A stretch of DNA of 64,000 nucleotides from Aerococcus christensenii (GTDB taxonomy: Bacteria > Bacillota > Bacilli > Lactobacillales > Aerococcaceae): assembly GCF_001543105.1 (NCBI RefSeq), contig NZ_CP014159.1:682001-746000 (forward strand), given 5' to 3'. Below are positions 54,945 to 64,000 of this stretch, piece by piece; position 1 is the stretch's first letter; each line of letters begins with the position of its first letter. A program made the position numbers and the translations under genes. Under the pieces are notes generated by a model. The model had not been told where the DNA came from and made no database searches. It saw nothing but the letters and a program-made list of their open reading frames with translations.

Positions 54945-57866
54945 ATGCAGCAAAAAATAGCAGGATTTCAACAAGTGAGATCTTTAAAAATTCCTGAACA
55001 GGATATGGAGGTTTTGGAATATCATCATGACAAATCAGGGGGAAGAGTCATTTGGTTGAAAAATGAAGATGAAAATCGGGCGTTTGGCATTGGATTTTTA
55101 ACGCCGCCTACGGATTCGACAGGTGTAGCCCATATTGTGGAACACGCTGTCTTATCGGGTTCCAGAAAGTATCCGCTCAAAGATCCTTTTATGGGAATGG
55201 TTAAGCAATCTATGAATACGTTTTTAAATGCAATGACGTATCAAGATATGACTCTTTTTCCTGTAGCGTCGATGAATGAGGAAGATTTTCATCATTTAAT
55301 GGATATTTATCTGGATGCTGTTTTCTTTCCGAAGATGTATCAAGAGAAATATGTTTTCCAACAAGAAGGTTATCATAGAGAACTATATGCCCCAGAAGAG
55401 GACATCACTTTAAATGGGATTGTTTATAATGAAATGCGAGGGGTGTACTCCTCTCCTGATCGTGAAGTGATGCAGCAAATCGATGAGACTTTTCACCAAG
55501 GGTCTACTGTGGCTTATGAGTCTGGAGGATATCCTTATGCAATGTCACAGTTAACTTATGAAGATTTTTTGGCTTTTCACCGGAAGCATTATCGGCCTAA
55601 TAACGCCATAACAGTTTTATATGGCAAGATTGATATAGATAAAGCCTTAAGTCAAATCGATCAAGATTTTTTCAGCCACTTTCAAGATGAAGGGACACCT
55701 ATTCGGCTAAATTGTCCTCCTGTTCCTGAAGGAGATCGAAGACAAATACTTTTCTTTGATGGAGACGAAGCCATGACGACTGAAAAAGATTCTTATTTAA
55801 GTTATCATATTCCTTTTGCGAAGGGGGATTCTTTAGAAGAAATTTATCTCTATCAATGGTTAATGACTGCTTTAGTAGAGGGAGAATCTTCACCTCTTCA
55901 TCAAGCTTTGGTGGACGGTGGTTATTGTCAAGAAGTCTCGATTTATGCATCTGAAACTTATTATCAAGATTTTTCGCTATTATTGGAAAAGGTAGACAGT
56001 CGACGAGCAGATGATATTATAGCAGTAATTGAGGAGACTTTAAAGCGAGTAGCTCATGAAGGATTAGATCGCGATTTATTGAAAGCTTGCCTTCAACAAA
56101 TGGAATTTTCTTTAAGAGAAATGGGCGGAGCAGAACGCGGGGTTACTACTTTTATTCAATTAATGTCTGCTTGGAGGTATCAAAAAGATCCGTTGAAGTG
56201 TCTACAGTATAATCGGCAGATTGAAAATTTAAAGCAGTACTTAGAAGGTGATAGGATTGAACAAGTGATTTTGGATCGATTAGTTCACTTTAAGAGTCGA
56301 TTAGTCCTTGTTCATGAACCCAAACAGGACTATCACAAAAACTTAGACTACAAACTTGCTCAACAATTAGCTCAGGAAAAAGAGGCAATGACGTCCTTAG
56401 AATTAGAACAATTATTGGAAGAAAATAAGGGACGATTACGGTATCAACAAAGGCCAGATCGAACGGAAGATCTTCAAAAATTGCCCCAGTTAAAAAAATC
56501 CGACATCTCTGAGTGGGTGGTAAATCCTACATATGAAGAAATTTCTTTCTCTTCAGGACAAACAGGATTTTTTCATCCAGAAACGTGTGGAGGAATCCAT
56601 TATTTGACGTTTAGCTTCCCTGTAACCAGTTTATCAGTGAAAGATCTTTCAGCTTTAAAACATTGGAGTATTCTTTTGGCGAGTTTATCGACAGAACAAC
56701 GTGATTTTTCGGATTTGGAAGTGAATTTAGCCAAAGTGGCGAAAGGGGTTCGATTTGTACCACAAGTTTTTGTTAATCAAAAAGATTCGAATCTCTACAC
56801 TTTGCAGTTTATGGTTCATTTATCAACATTGACTTCTCAAACCTCCCAAGCTTTAACCCTCATTCGAGAGATTTTAACACAAACGCTTTTTGAGGATAAA
56901 GAACGCATTCGAAATATTCTTAAACGTGTGAAAGCAGACTTAGAAGAACGGTTCGACCAATCGGGCCATCAGTTGGCCATTGGAGAATTAGCTAGCCAAT
57001 ATTCCGAAGCTAAAGCGTGCGGAAATTCGCTATCGGGATTGGCTTATTACGATGCTTTGTGTGAATTCTTAGCGAATTTTGAGATGCAGTATGAAGACTT
57101 TAAGACTCAATGGCAGAGCTTTTCCAAAACGCTCTGTCAGCCTAATCAGTGCGTAGTGACCTTGTGTTCAGATGAGGAAGGTAAGGAAGAGCTTATTGCG
57201 GATGTAGAAGAATTTTTAGAGGGTTTAGGGCAAGTGACTCAAGTGCAAGTGTATCGTCCAATGGAAGTTGAGACGGCTTCTAGAGGAAATGAAGGAATTA
57301 TATCTAATTCACAAGTTCAATATGTTGTCCAGGGGGGACGCCTTCTGAAGCCAGGAGAACGTTTCAATGGGCATTTGCCAGTTGTTGGAAATATTATTTC
57401 TAATGAGATTCTCCATGAACGAATTCGTGTTCAAGGAGGAGCTTATGGAGGAGGCTTATCTCTCCTTCCGACAGGAGAAGTTTTTGCTTATTCTTATCGA
57501 GACTCGCATTTGAATCAAACCTTAGAAGCTTACAAGGGAGTCGGCCATGCGGTGAGAGACCTTCACTTGACGCAAGAAGAGGTCGATCAATTTATCTTAG
57601 GAGCAGTTACGCGTTATCAATACCCTTATGCAGCTAAAAATGTGAATGAGATAACGTTGAAACGTTACTTTAAAGGGGTGACTGTTGAAGACTGTCATCG
57701 AGAATTGAAAGAATTATTAGCGACAACGCCTGAACAGGTTGAAATGATTGCGGAAAGGATTGATCGAATGCTTTCTGAGGCGCAGGTTGTGGTTTATGGG
57801 AATCAAGATAAACTAGAAAAGAATCGACAAGTGTTTGACAGAATTCGTCCTTTAAAGAAATATTAA
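54945..57866 (+). CDS. M16C metallopeptidase (PreP/Cym1-like)
   Basis: 973 aa from ATG 54945 with AAAGGAG; TATAAT at 54908-54913 is a likely -10. Zinc motif HIVEH (near residue 63) with downstream Glu in YNEMRGVYSSPD, M16C-associated domain in the middle, and a second half with GGAYGGGLS...SYRD near 845. Forms a chamber that degrades unstructured peptides. No signal peptide, so cytosolic. Possible role in recycling imported peptides. Ends in a bidirectional terminator (57868-57912). Confidence 0.93.
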   Translation: MQQKIAGFQQVRSLKIPEQDMEVLEYHHDKSGGRVIWLKNEDENRAFGIGFLTPPTDSTGVAHIVEHAVLSGSRKYPLKDPFMGMVKQSMNTFLNAMTYQDMTLFPVASMNEEDFHHLMDIYLDAVFFPKMYQEKYVFQQEGYHRELYAPEEDITLNGIVYNEMRGVYSSPDREVMQQIDETFHQGSTVAYESGGYPYAMSQLTYEDFLAFHRKHYRPNNAITVLYGKIDIDKALSQIDQDFFSHFQDEGTPIRLNCPPVPEGDRRQILFFDGDEAMTTEKDSYLSYHIPFAKGDSLEEIYLYQWLMTALVEGESSPLHQALVDGGYCQEVSIYASETYYQDFSLLLEKVDSRRADDIIAVIEETLKRVAHEGLDRDLLKACLQQMEFSLREMGGAERGVTTFIQLMSAWRYQKDPLKCLQYNRQIENLKQYLEGDRIEQVILDRLVHFKSRLVLVHEPKQDYHKNLDYKLAQQLAQEKEAMTSLELEQLLEENKGRLRYQQRPDRTEDLQKLPQLKKSDISEWVVNPTYEEISFSSGQTGFFHPETCGGIHYLTFSFPVTSLSVKDLSALKHWSILLASLSTEQRDFSDLEVNLAKVAKGVRFVPQVFVNQKDSNLYTLQFMVHLSTLTSQTSQALTLIREILTQTLFEDKERIRNILKRVKADLEERFDQSGHQLAIGELASQYSEAKACGNSLSGLAYYDALCEFLANFEMQYEDFKTQWQSFSKTLCQPNQCVVTLCSDEEGKEELIADVEEFLEGLGQVTQVQVYRPMEVETASRGNEGIISNSQVQYVVQGGRLLKPGERFNGHLPVVGNIISNEILHERIRVQGGAYGGGLSLLPTGEVFAYSYRDSHLNQTLEAYKGVGHAVRDLHLTQEEVDQFILGAVTRYQYPYAAKNVNEITLKRYFKGVTVEDCHRELKELLATTPEQVEMIAERIDRMLSEAQVVVYGNQDKLEKNRQVFDRIRPLKKY

Positions 57867-57867
57867 A

Positions 57868-57912
57868 TAAAAACGGTGAGTAGATCCGAAAAGGTCTTTC
57901 TCACCGTTTTTA
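57868..57912. terminator. Bidirectional terminator
   Basis: AAAAACGGTGAG/CTCACCGTTTTT serves the plus-strand peptidase and overlaps the stop of the minus-strand small ORF. Confidence 0.85.
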
Positions 57913-58086
57913 TTTTGCCAATTGAGCACAAAGAATAGCCAAAAGGAGGCATATCCAAAAAAGAATTTTTAATTGTCGGTATTTTTGATGTGATAAGGGG
58001 GGATTGTGGTGTAATCGATAGAGGGAGTACCCACTTATTAAACAAGCAAATAAGGCAAAAAATAGGCTTAGGGTATAAGGTTTCAT
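57910..58086 (-). CDS. Small two-helix membrane protein (58 aa)
   Basis: ATG 58086, stop 57910, preceded by AAAGGG. Starts MKPYTLSLFFALFACLISGY (helix 1, residues ~4-22), a basic/His loop with HHNPP, then helix 2 (LKILFWICLLLAILCAQLA, ~39-57) and ends AK. Begins 15 nt after the lipoprotein gene stop, in the same direction, and ends exactly at the shared terminator, which supports a real gene. No family recognised. Confidence 0.7.
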   Translation of the reverse strand: MKPYTLSLFFALFACLISGYSLYRLHHNPPLSHQKYRQLKILFWICLLLAILCAQLAK

Positions 58087-58101
58087 AGATGTCCCTTTCT
58101 T

Positions 58102-58830
58102 TTAAAGAGTAGAGGCTTCTTGTCGCTCTATTGGTGTTAGGTTTGCAAAACTATTGGGGAGGTGGAGTTGGTTGATACCCGAAAATTGAAGTTCGAAGTG
58201 AGTAGTTAAGGGCTGGTTAGATAATCGTTCCGTTCCTTGAGCTTGCCATGTAATATGTGTCAGGTATCCTGTTTTTCGATTAAAGGAGAAATGAAGGGTA
58301 TGAATGACATCTGAGATATAATCTTTTTCTGTTAGTGTATTGAGTAGGCTGTGTAGACTTTTATTTTTCCCTTGAAATTGCCAAGTACTCTCAGTCGGAG
58401 TGTGTAACCATTGTCCTTGAGAATCTAAAGTCTTAAACAAGTCAATAAATTGCCGATAAGTCAAGGGATAAACTGCTTCAATTTGAGACTGAGGATGGGT
58501 AGTAATTTGCCACTTTTGGTCATTTTCTGCAAAAAAAGTGGTGTCAGGGTGACTTTTTACCCGAAGAAGGGTAGAAGGGTGTTCTTCGCTACTTGTTATC
58601 CGCTTGCCTTCGAGGCCTTTATCTTGATCGAAACAAATGAGCCAGTGTTGCTGATTATGATTCCATTTTTCGTTTGTAAATTGTTGATTCAGTGATGATC
58701 TCTCTTCAAATTGCTGGATGTTTTGACTTTGTTTTTCTATTTTTTCAATAAAAGCCGCATTTGGTGTGGCATGTTGGCATCCAAAGAGTAAACAAAAAAG
58801 AGGGAAACTGAGTAAATAGATTGCCTTCAT
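58102..58830 (-). CDS. Secreted lipoprotein of unknown function
   Basis: 242 aa. Signal peptide with lipobox LLFGC (Cys18). The mature part starts with a coiled, Gln/Glu-rich segment (EKIEKQSQNIQQFEERSSLNQQF) then beta-strand-rich sequence with TYRQFIDLF and HLPNSFANLTPIE; overall reminiscent of DUF6612-type lipoproteins, which I cannot confirm. Followed by the small membrane protein. GAGGAATT ribosome site. Confidence 0.75.
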   Translation of the reverse strand: MKAIYLLSFPLFCLLFGCQHATPNAAFIEKIEKQSQNIQQFEERSSLNQQFTNEKWNHNQQHWLICFDQDKGLEGKRITSSEEHPSTLLRVKSHPDTTFFAENDQKWQITTHPQSQIEAVYPLTYRQFIDLFKTLDSQGQWLHTPTESTWQFQGKNKSLHSLLNTLTEKDYISDVIHTLHFSFNRKTGYLTHITWQAQGTERLSNQPLTTHFELQFSGINQLHLPNSFANLTPIERQEASTL

Positions 58831-59000
58831 AATAATTCCTCACTTTATTATCTTTTTTAATTGTAAAGGAAATCACAGGGATTGAAAAGCTCTCTTTCCA
58901 CTTTTTACAGGAGACAACAAAAAAGGCCAAGCAAAAATTTACTTAACCTTTTGGGCGTATTTTGTTCAGTTTTTAGTGAGAAGATGAGCAGAGAATTTTA

Positions 59001-59840
59001 TCAATTAAAAGAGAGATTATCTGCGTGATCTTGTAAAAACTCAATAATTTCAGCGCCCGTTTCTTCAATAGACTTGTATTCAATATCAATAACTTGAGCT
59101 TTCAAGGTATGATAAAGTTCTTGAGCATAATGAATTTCTTGTTGGATACGTTCTAATTGGCAATATTTAGCTTCTTGAGTCAAACCAAGATATTTCAAAC
59201 GGTTGGTACGTATATTTTGAATGTATGCAGGTGAAGCCAATAGGCCAAAAATTTTATGAGCAGGAACGTTGGAAAGAATTTCAGGAAGTTGCACTTCTGG
59301 AATCAACGGATAATTAGCTACTAAGTATCCACGATTAGCGAGGTAGAGAGAGAGGGGAGTTTTGGATGAACGAGATACCCCTAGGATAACAATATCTGCT
59401 TGAACGAGCCCTTTTTGTGTATTGTTGCCATCGTCACACTTAATCGCAAATTCCACCGCAGACATACGATGCATGTACTGATCATTCACTTGACGAATAG
59501 TTCCTGCTTCTCCTCGAGGAGCAAGCTCAGTCACTCGAGTAATAGATTCAAGGATCTTACTGAGATAGTTCACATATTCTAAGTGGATCTTTTGTGCATA
59601 CGCTTTTGCAAATTGATCTAAATCTTTATTGACAAAAGTAGCTGCAACGATAGCATTTTCATTTTTAGCATCGTTTAAAATTTGTTCTAATTCTTTTGTC
59701 GAGTTGACAAACGGAAATCGGCGAATTTTTGCTTTTAAACGGCCAGTATATTGAGCAAGGGCCGCATGGGTGACTTGCCGAGCCGTGTCGCCAACAGCAT
59801 CAGAAATCAAGAAAAACAGTTGTTCTTTTTCTAAAGTCAT
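59001..59840 (-). CDS. ppsR: Pyruvate, phosphate dikinase regulatory protein (kinase/phosphotransferase)
   Basis: 279 aa, DUF299. P-loop-like GVSRSSKTPLSLYLANRG near residue 152, conserved SDAVGDTA near 13, and YVNYLSKILESITRVTELAPRGEAG. Catalyses ADP-dependent inactivation and Pi-dependent activation of PpdK, encoded in the same operon. Its ATG overlaps the ccpN stop by 4 bp (ATGA). Confidence 0.95.
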   Translation of the reverse strand: MTLEKEQLFFLISDAVGDTARQVTHAALAQYTGRLKAKIRRFPFVNSTKELEQILNDAKNENAIVAATFVNKDLDQFAKAYAQKIHLEYVNYLSKILESITRVTELAPRGEAGTIRQVNDQYMHRMSAVEFAIKCDDGNNTQKGLVQADIVILGVSRSSKTPLSLYLANRGYLVANYPLIPEVQLPEILSNVPAHKIFGLLASPAYIQNIRTNRLKYLGLTQEAKYCQLERIQQEIHYAQELYHTLKAQVIDIEYKSIEETGAEIIEFLQDHADNLSFN

Positions 59841-60469
59841 AAATTCTCCTCACTCACTAGCGCACGTACAAAGCAATCTACAAGATGGGTTTTGGTTAAT
59901 TTGCCGAGTACTTGCTGATCTTCTAAATTATTGACAACAGGTAAAGAATCCACACGATGGTCGACTAATAATTGCCCCGCTTCTAGTAAAGGGGTTTGGG
60001 GGGTGACCACAATAATATTAGGCATTCGTGTCATAATCAAAGCTACGGCGACTTCATTAGGATTACCATGGGTAGCCACACTTCGCAAAAGATCCTTGCG
60101 AGAGATAAGGCCCAGTAAGCGTTGACTGTCGTCTTCTGTCACGTAAAGAGAGCCGTTGTCGTAGAGAAACATAGTGGTAATCGCTTCATAGACAGTTGTT
60201 TTTGCAGAGATATTGATAGGACTAGCCATGAGATCAGAAACTGTCATTGACCGAAATTGATCTGCTAGCAGAGGCTGAAAGTCTAATCCTGTATAAAAAT
60301 AACCAACTTTTGGACGGGCATCAAGGATTCCAGTCATGGTCAGAATAGCTAAGTCACTTCTTAAAGTCGACTTAGTTAAGCCAAAGTGTTTGGCGATCGC
60401 ATCTCCTGGAATAGGCTCATATTGTTTGACGATCGCAATGATTTCTTTTTGTCTGTCAGTAAAATGCAT
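59837..60469 (-). CDS. ccpN: HTH-CBS transcriptional repressor (CcpN-like)
   Basis: 210 aa. N-terminal HTH (residues ~1-60, DAIAKHFGLTKSTLRSDLAILTMTGILDARPKVGYFY) and two CBS domains (about 75-205). Bacillus CcpN senses ATP/ADP and represses gluconeogenic genes. Here it lies between ppdK and ppsR, so it probably controls this operon. Family assignment firm, precise role inferred. Confidence 0.9.
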   Translation of the reverse strand: MHFTDRQKEIIAIVKQYEPIPGDAIAKHFGLTKSTLRSDLAILTMTGILDARPKVGYFYTGLDFQPLLADQFRSMTVSDLMASPINISAKTTVYEAITTMFLYDNGSLYVTEDDSQRLLGLISRKDLLRSVATHGNPNEVAVALIMTRMPNIIVVTPQTPLLEAGQLLVDHRVDSLPVVNNLEDQQVLGKLTKTHLVDCFVRALVSEENL

Positions 60470-60523
60470 ACATATCCTTCTCTTCTTACTCGTTTATGGC
60501 ATATCCAATTCCCAGCAAATCGG

Positions 60524-63163
60524 TTATTGGGCTAAACGAATAGCCGATTGAGCAGCTGCTAATTGTGCAACAGGCACACGGTAAGGGGAACAGGAGACGT
60601 AGTCTAGACCGATTTCATCGAAGAAGGCGATAGAATCGGGATCTCCTCCTAGTTCTCCACAGACACCGATTTTAAGGTTTGGATTAGCTGGGCGGGCTTT
60701 TTCACAAGCAATCTGAATTAAACGACCGACACCTTCTTTATCTAAGGTTTGGAAAGGATCACGTTTTAACACGCCTTGTTCAAGGTATTGGTTGATAAAT
60801 TTTCCAGCATCGTCTCGTGAAAAACCAAAAGTCATTTGAGTTAAGTCGTTCGTCCCAAAGCTGAAGAAATCAGCTTCCTTAGCGAGCTGATCGCTGATAA
60901 AGCACGCTCTCGGAATCTCTATCATTGTACCAATAATATAAGGAATTGTCACTTGATGCTGTTTTAAAAAGTTTTGAATGAGAAGTTCCAAGCGGGTGCG
61001 GATAGGATGAAGTTCTTCTTTGAGTCCTACTAAAGGAATCATGATTTCGACTTGTGGAGTTAATCCCTTTTCTTTCACTACAAGAGCTCCTTTTAAAATA
61101 GCTTCGACTTGCATATCGTAAAGGTTAGGGAAGGTGATGGCTAAACGGCAACCCCTATGCCCTAACATAGGGTTAACTTCTTGTAATTGGTGAAGACGAG
61201 TGCGGACTTCTTTGGTAGAAATGTTTTGATCCGTAGCAACTTGTTGAATTTCTTCATCGGAGTGAGGAAGAAATTCGTGTAAAGGAGGATCTAATAAACG
61301 AATAACGGCTGGAGCATTTTGGCAAAGTTTGAAAATTTGTTCAAAATCTTCGGCTTGATAGTCTCGAATGGTATCCAAAGCTTGTTGCCGTTCTTCATCA
61401 GAGGCTGAGAGAATAAACCGACGAATTTCACGAAGACGTTCTGGTTTAAAGAACATATGCTCTGTTCTTACTAATCCAATTCCTTTTGCTTCAAATTTGA
61501 AACCTGTTTGAATATCTGTAGGAGTTTCAGCATTCATTCGAACTGTGAGGCGACTTGTTTCTTTAGCCCAGGTCATCAAGGTTTGATAAGATTCATCAGC
61601 GATTGCAGGAGTAGTGGCTACTTGTCCGAGATACACCCGTCCGGTAGAGCCATCAACAGAAATAAGATCCCCTTCGTGCAGGATGCCTTGTGGAGTAAGG
61701 AGAGTTTTCTCTTTTTCATTGACGCTAAAGTCTGAACAACCACTGACACAGCACTTACCCATACCACGAGCTACGACAGCAGCGTGAGAGGTCATACCTC
61801 CATGACAAGTCAAAATAGCGGCAGCTGCGTGCATGCCTTCAATGTCTTCAGGAGAGGTTTCGTTACGAACAAGGATTACTTTTTTGCCTACTTCTGTCCA
61901 AGCTTTCGCTTGATCTGCAGTAAAGACAATTTCTCCGCTTGCTGCTCCAGGGCTTGCAGCTAGGCCTGCTGCGCTTAAAAGAGTTGCTTCTCTGAGAGAT
62001 TGAGGAGCAAAGGTTGGGTGAAGAAGTTGATGAAGCATTTCGGGATCGACTTGAAGAATAGCTTCTTCTTTAGAAATGAGGCCCTCTTGCACCATATCTA
62101 CAGCGATTTTTACGGCAGCTTTAGCTGTTCGTTTTCCGTTACGCGTTTGGAGGAAAAAGAGTTTTCCTTTTTCGATCGTAAATTCAATATCTTGCATGTT
62201 ATGGTAGTAACTCTCGAGTTGATGGGCGAGAGTATGGATTTGAGAATAGATTTCAGGCATTTCTGTTTTTAAATCTTCAATCACAGAAGGGGTACGAATT
62301 CCTGCGACTACATCTTCGCCTTGTGCATTTTTGAGATATTCTCCAAATAACTTGTTTTCACCAGTTGCAGGATTGCGGGTAAAGAGAACTCCTGTTCCTG
62401 AAGTAGTGCCACTATTCCCAAAGACCATTTCTTGAATGTTAACGGCAGTGCCAAGTTGATCAGAGATATGATTGATCCGACGATAAACTTTTGCACGGTG
62501 ATTATTCCAGGATTTGAAGACGGCTTTAATGGCATCGGTGAGTTGAACTTTCACTTCTTGAGGGAAAGGAAAACCTAATTCTTTGAGGTAAAGCTCTTTA
62601 AAGGCTTCAACAATGCGTTTAAGAGCTTGTAGATCGAGTTCATAATCAAATTTAACCTGAGCTTGAGTCTTCTCTTGTTTTAAAATGTCTTCAAAAAGTT
62701 GGCTGTCCATTTCATAGACAACATTTCCATACATTTGGAGAAGACGGCGATAGCAGTCGTAAGCAAAACGTTCATCTTGGGTAATTTTAGCTAGAATATT
62801 AACGTTTTGATCGTTAAGTCCGGCGTTTAGGATTGTATCCATCATCCCAGGCATAGATTCGGGAGCACCTGAACGAACAGAAACTAATAAAAGATTTTTA
62901 GAATCTGAGAATTTTTTGTGACTGGTCTCTTCTAAGTGAGTGATGGCTTTGTCAATTTGTTCTGTTAATTCTGATTTGAGATGATCTTCTCCTGTTTCTT
63001 CCAGGTGAGAAAGATAATCTAAACAGGCATGGGTGGTAATGGTGAAACCTTTAGGGACTGGAAAGCCTAGGCGAGTCATTTCTGCCAAATTGGCTCCTTT
63101 GCCACCGAGTGTTTCACACATTTTGGCGTTTCCTTCACTGAATGCATAGATAAATGGTTGCAT
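60524..63163 (-). CDS. ppdK: Pyruvate, phosphate dikinase
   Basis: 879 aa. N-terminal ATP-grasp (GGKGANLAEMTRLGFPVPKGFTITT near residue 21), central phosphohistidine in CHGGMTSHAAVVARGMGK (near 455), C-terminal TIM barrel with FGTNDLTQMTFGFSRDD near 770 and GVCGELGG near 835. Interconverts pyruvate + ATP + Pi and PEP + AMP + PPi. First gene of ppdK-ccpN-ppsR. Confidence 0.97.
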   Translation of the reverse strand: MQPFIYAFSEGNAKMCETLGGKGANLAEMTRLGFPVPKGFTITTHACLDYLSHLEETGEDHLKSELTEQIDKAITHLEETSHKKFSDSKNLLLVSVRSGAPESMPGMMDTILNAGLNDQNVNILAKITQDERFAYDCYRRLLQMYGNVVYEMDSQLFEDILKQEKTQAQVKFDYELDLQALKRIVEAFKELYLKELGFPFPQEVKVQLTDAIKAVFKSWNNHRAKVYRRINHISDQLGTAVNIQEMVFGNSGTTSGTGVLFTRNPATGENKLFGEYLKNAQGEDVVAGIRTPSVIEDLKTEMPEIYSQIHTLAHQLESYYHNMQDIEFTIEKGKLFFLQTRNGKRTAKAAVKIAVDMVQEGLISKEEAILQVDPEMLHQLLHPTFAPQSLREATLLSAAGLAASPGAASGEIVFTADQAKAWTEVGKKVILVRNETSPEDIEGMHAAAAILTCHGGMTSHAAVVARGMGKCCVSGCSDFSVNEKEKTLLTPQGILHEGDLISVDGSTGRVYLGQVATTPAIADESYQTLMTWAKETSRLTVRMNAETPTDIQTGFKFEAKGIGLVRTEHMFFKPERLREIRRFILSASDEERQQALDTIRDYQAEDFEQIFKLCQNAPAVIRLLDPPLHEFLPHSDEEIQQVATDQNISTKEVRTRLHQLQEVNPMLGHRGCRLAITFPNLYDMQVEAILKGALVVKEKGLTPQVEIMIPLVGLKEELHPIRTRLELLIQNFLKQHQVTIPYIIGTMIEIPRACFISDQLAKEADFFSFGTNDLTQMTFGFSRDDAGKFINQYLEQGVLKRDPFQTLDKEGVGRLIQIACEKARPANPNLKIGVCGELGGDPDSIAFFDEIGLDYVSCSPYRVPVAQLAAAQSAIRLAQ

Positions 63164-63200
63164 GAAATATCCTCCTTAAAAATAATAGTGCGGCACATAA

Positions 63201-63230
63201 AGTATATAATGCATCATATTTATTTTGCAA
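63201..63230 (-). promoter_or_regulatory. ppdK promoter
   Basis: Minus strand: TTGCAA (63225-63230), 18 bp, TATACT (63201-63206), about 40 nt before the start. The spacer and -10 are rich in TATGATGCAT/TATATAC elements that could host CcpN; not verified. Confidence 0.65.
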
Positions 63231-63273
63231 GGAAAATTTTTTAAAAAATGAACATGAAGCAATAGATAGAGAC

Positions 63274-63307
63274 AAAAAAGCCTCAAACAATGAGAGTTTG
63301 AGGCTTT
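63274..63307 (-). terminator. Terminator after the BASS-family gene
   Basis: AAAGCCTCAAAC/GTTTGAGGCTTT, 7-nt loop, T6 on the minus strand. Confidence 0.85.
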
Positions 63308-63327
63308 CTGTAAGAAAATGAACATTT

Positions 63328-64000
63328 TTATGAAGCGTTAGAGTTTATTTGACGAGTGACCCACTTCGTAAATAATTTTAATTCAATCATCCCAATAGAA
63401 CTAATAATAATCACCAGGGATAATAGAGCAGGATCTTTTAAATTAGAGGCTGCAACAATTAAAGCAATGCCAGCATTTCTTTGCCCTGCCATAAAGGCCG
63501 CTGTAAATTTTGCAGTGTCATCAGCGTTTTTGATTTCAAAGAGGTAGCCGATGAAAAAGGAAATACCTATAAAAGTAGAGCCTAATAGCAAGGCAAAAAG
63601 TGCTCCATTTGTGACCATCTCGAAAATCGTGGGAAGATAAGCAACCATCATTCCATAGATGACAATATTGGTAGTCCATTTTTGAGCTATTTTTAGAAAA
63701 GGAAAAAGTGTACTGGTTAAAAAAGATAAAAATTGTTTCATCAGTAAGCCGGCGATCAAAGGAATAATTGCAGTTTTTAAAAGAACGATAAAGATTTGCT
63801 GTAAAGTGATACTTGCTCCCTTAGCGATGAAAGTCAGTTGAAAAGGAAAGAGAAGCATGGTGGCCATTAATAGGATAATAAGTCCAGATGTCCCTAAACT
63901 CGTTTTAAGATGAGAAGAGTCAATAAGACTGAGAACAAAGGGCCCTCCCGCTGTGAAAAAATAGAGAAGAATACCTAACTTATAGGAAGGATTCATGGGT
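63328..64000 (-). CDS. Bile acid:sodium symporter (BASS) family membrane protein, partial
   Basis: Open to the window end; the ATG at 63996 is probably internal because the visible 222 aa are shorter than the usual ~320 and the frame has no stop upstream. Six or seven hydrophobic helices; the motif FMAGQRNAGIALIVAA near residue 168 fits the conserved crossover region of BASS/YfeH proteins. Substrate unknown; many bacterial members carry organic anions or pantoate-like acids. Confidence 0.75.
   Translation of the reverse strand, partial: PMNPSYKLGILLYFFTAGGPFVLSLIDSSHLKTSLGTSGLIILLMATMLLFPFQLTFIAKGASITLQQIFIVLLKTAIIPLIAGLLMKQFLSFLTSTLFPFLKIAQKWTTNIVIYGMMVAYLPTIFEMVTNGALFALLLGSTFIGISFFIGYLFEIKNADDTAKFTAAFMAGQRNAGIALIVAASNLKDPALLSLVIIISSIGMIELKLFTKWVTRQINSNAS

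Noticed and set aside
57863..58045. 60-codon minus-strand frame
   Set aside because: Out of frame with, and less plausible than, the 58-aa membrane protein at 57910-58086, which has a start site and helices.

Overview
The window is the chromosomal replication-origin region of a low-GC Gram-positive bacterium of the order Lactobacillales. Evidence: the order khpB/jag-yidC-rnpA-rpmH | dnaA-dnaN-yaaA-recF-gyrB-gyrA, a Lactobacillales-type 16S rRNA gene, AT-rich codon use, T-box and PyrR leader control, and YSIRK/LPXTG surface-protein signals. I do not assign a genus.

Region by region. (1) 1-3.6 kb, minus strand: khpB (cut by the window edge), yidC, rnpA, rpmH and an oligopeptide-binding lipoprotein. 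(2) 3.6-6.9 kb: a bipartite oriC with DnaA boxes on both sides of dnaA and a DnaA-trio-like tract before dnaN. (3) 7.2-11 kb: a decayed LPXTG/G5 surface-protein gene with several frameshifts. (4) 11-17.2 kb: yaaA, recF, gyrB, gyrA; GyrB has an EGNSA motif in place of EGDSA. (5) 17.2-18.5 kb: a degenerate IS3-family element with a 3-bp target duplication, then a tRNA-Leu. (6) 18.8-25.6 kb: rpsF-ssb-rpsR, a 1.3-kb gene-free block with DnaA boxes and two parS sites, gdpP, rplI, dnaB helicase and tRNA-Lys. (7) 26-35 kb: argG behind a T-box, a secreted nuclease, a DUF1275 protein, a split ThrE exporter, pyrG with a start-site/attenuator layout like the known CTP-sensing leader, an M20 amidohydrolase and an uncharacterised protein. 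(8) 35.1-40.6 kb: a full rRNA operon (tandem promoters, 16S, tRNA-Ile, tRNA-Ala, 23S, 5S, tRNA-Asn, tRNA-Thr). (9) 40.8-46.3 kb: a LysR regulator, a DJ-1/PfpI protein with yidD, and the minus-strand cdaA-cdaR-glmM operon. (10) 46.4-52.5 kb: tRNA-Tyr, tRNA-Gln, a LysM cell-wall protein, PyrR-controlled carAB, and a TPP riboswitch with promoter and terminator but no gene. (11) 52.5-64 kb: a T-box-controlled amino-acid symporter, a laccase-domain protein, an M16C peptidase, a lipoprotein with a small membrane protein, the ppdK-ccpN-ppsR operon, and a partial bile-acid-symporter-family protein.

Themes. Replication initiation and segregation signals occur in two separate places (oriC and the 20.3-21.3 kb block). 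Both the c-di-AMP cyclase (cdaA, with cdaR) and a c-di-AMP phosphodiesterase (gdpP) are present. Biosynthesis and uptake are largely controlled by RNA: T-box for argG and the symporter, PyrR for carAB, a reiterative-transcription-type leader for pyrG. Decay is concentrated in the surface gene and the IS; the housekeeping genes are intact. The least explained features are the DnaA-box/parS block and the geneless TPP riboswitch.
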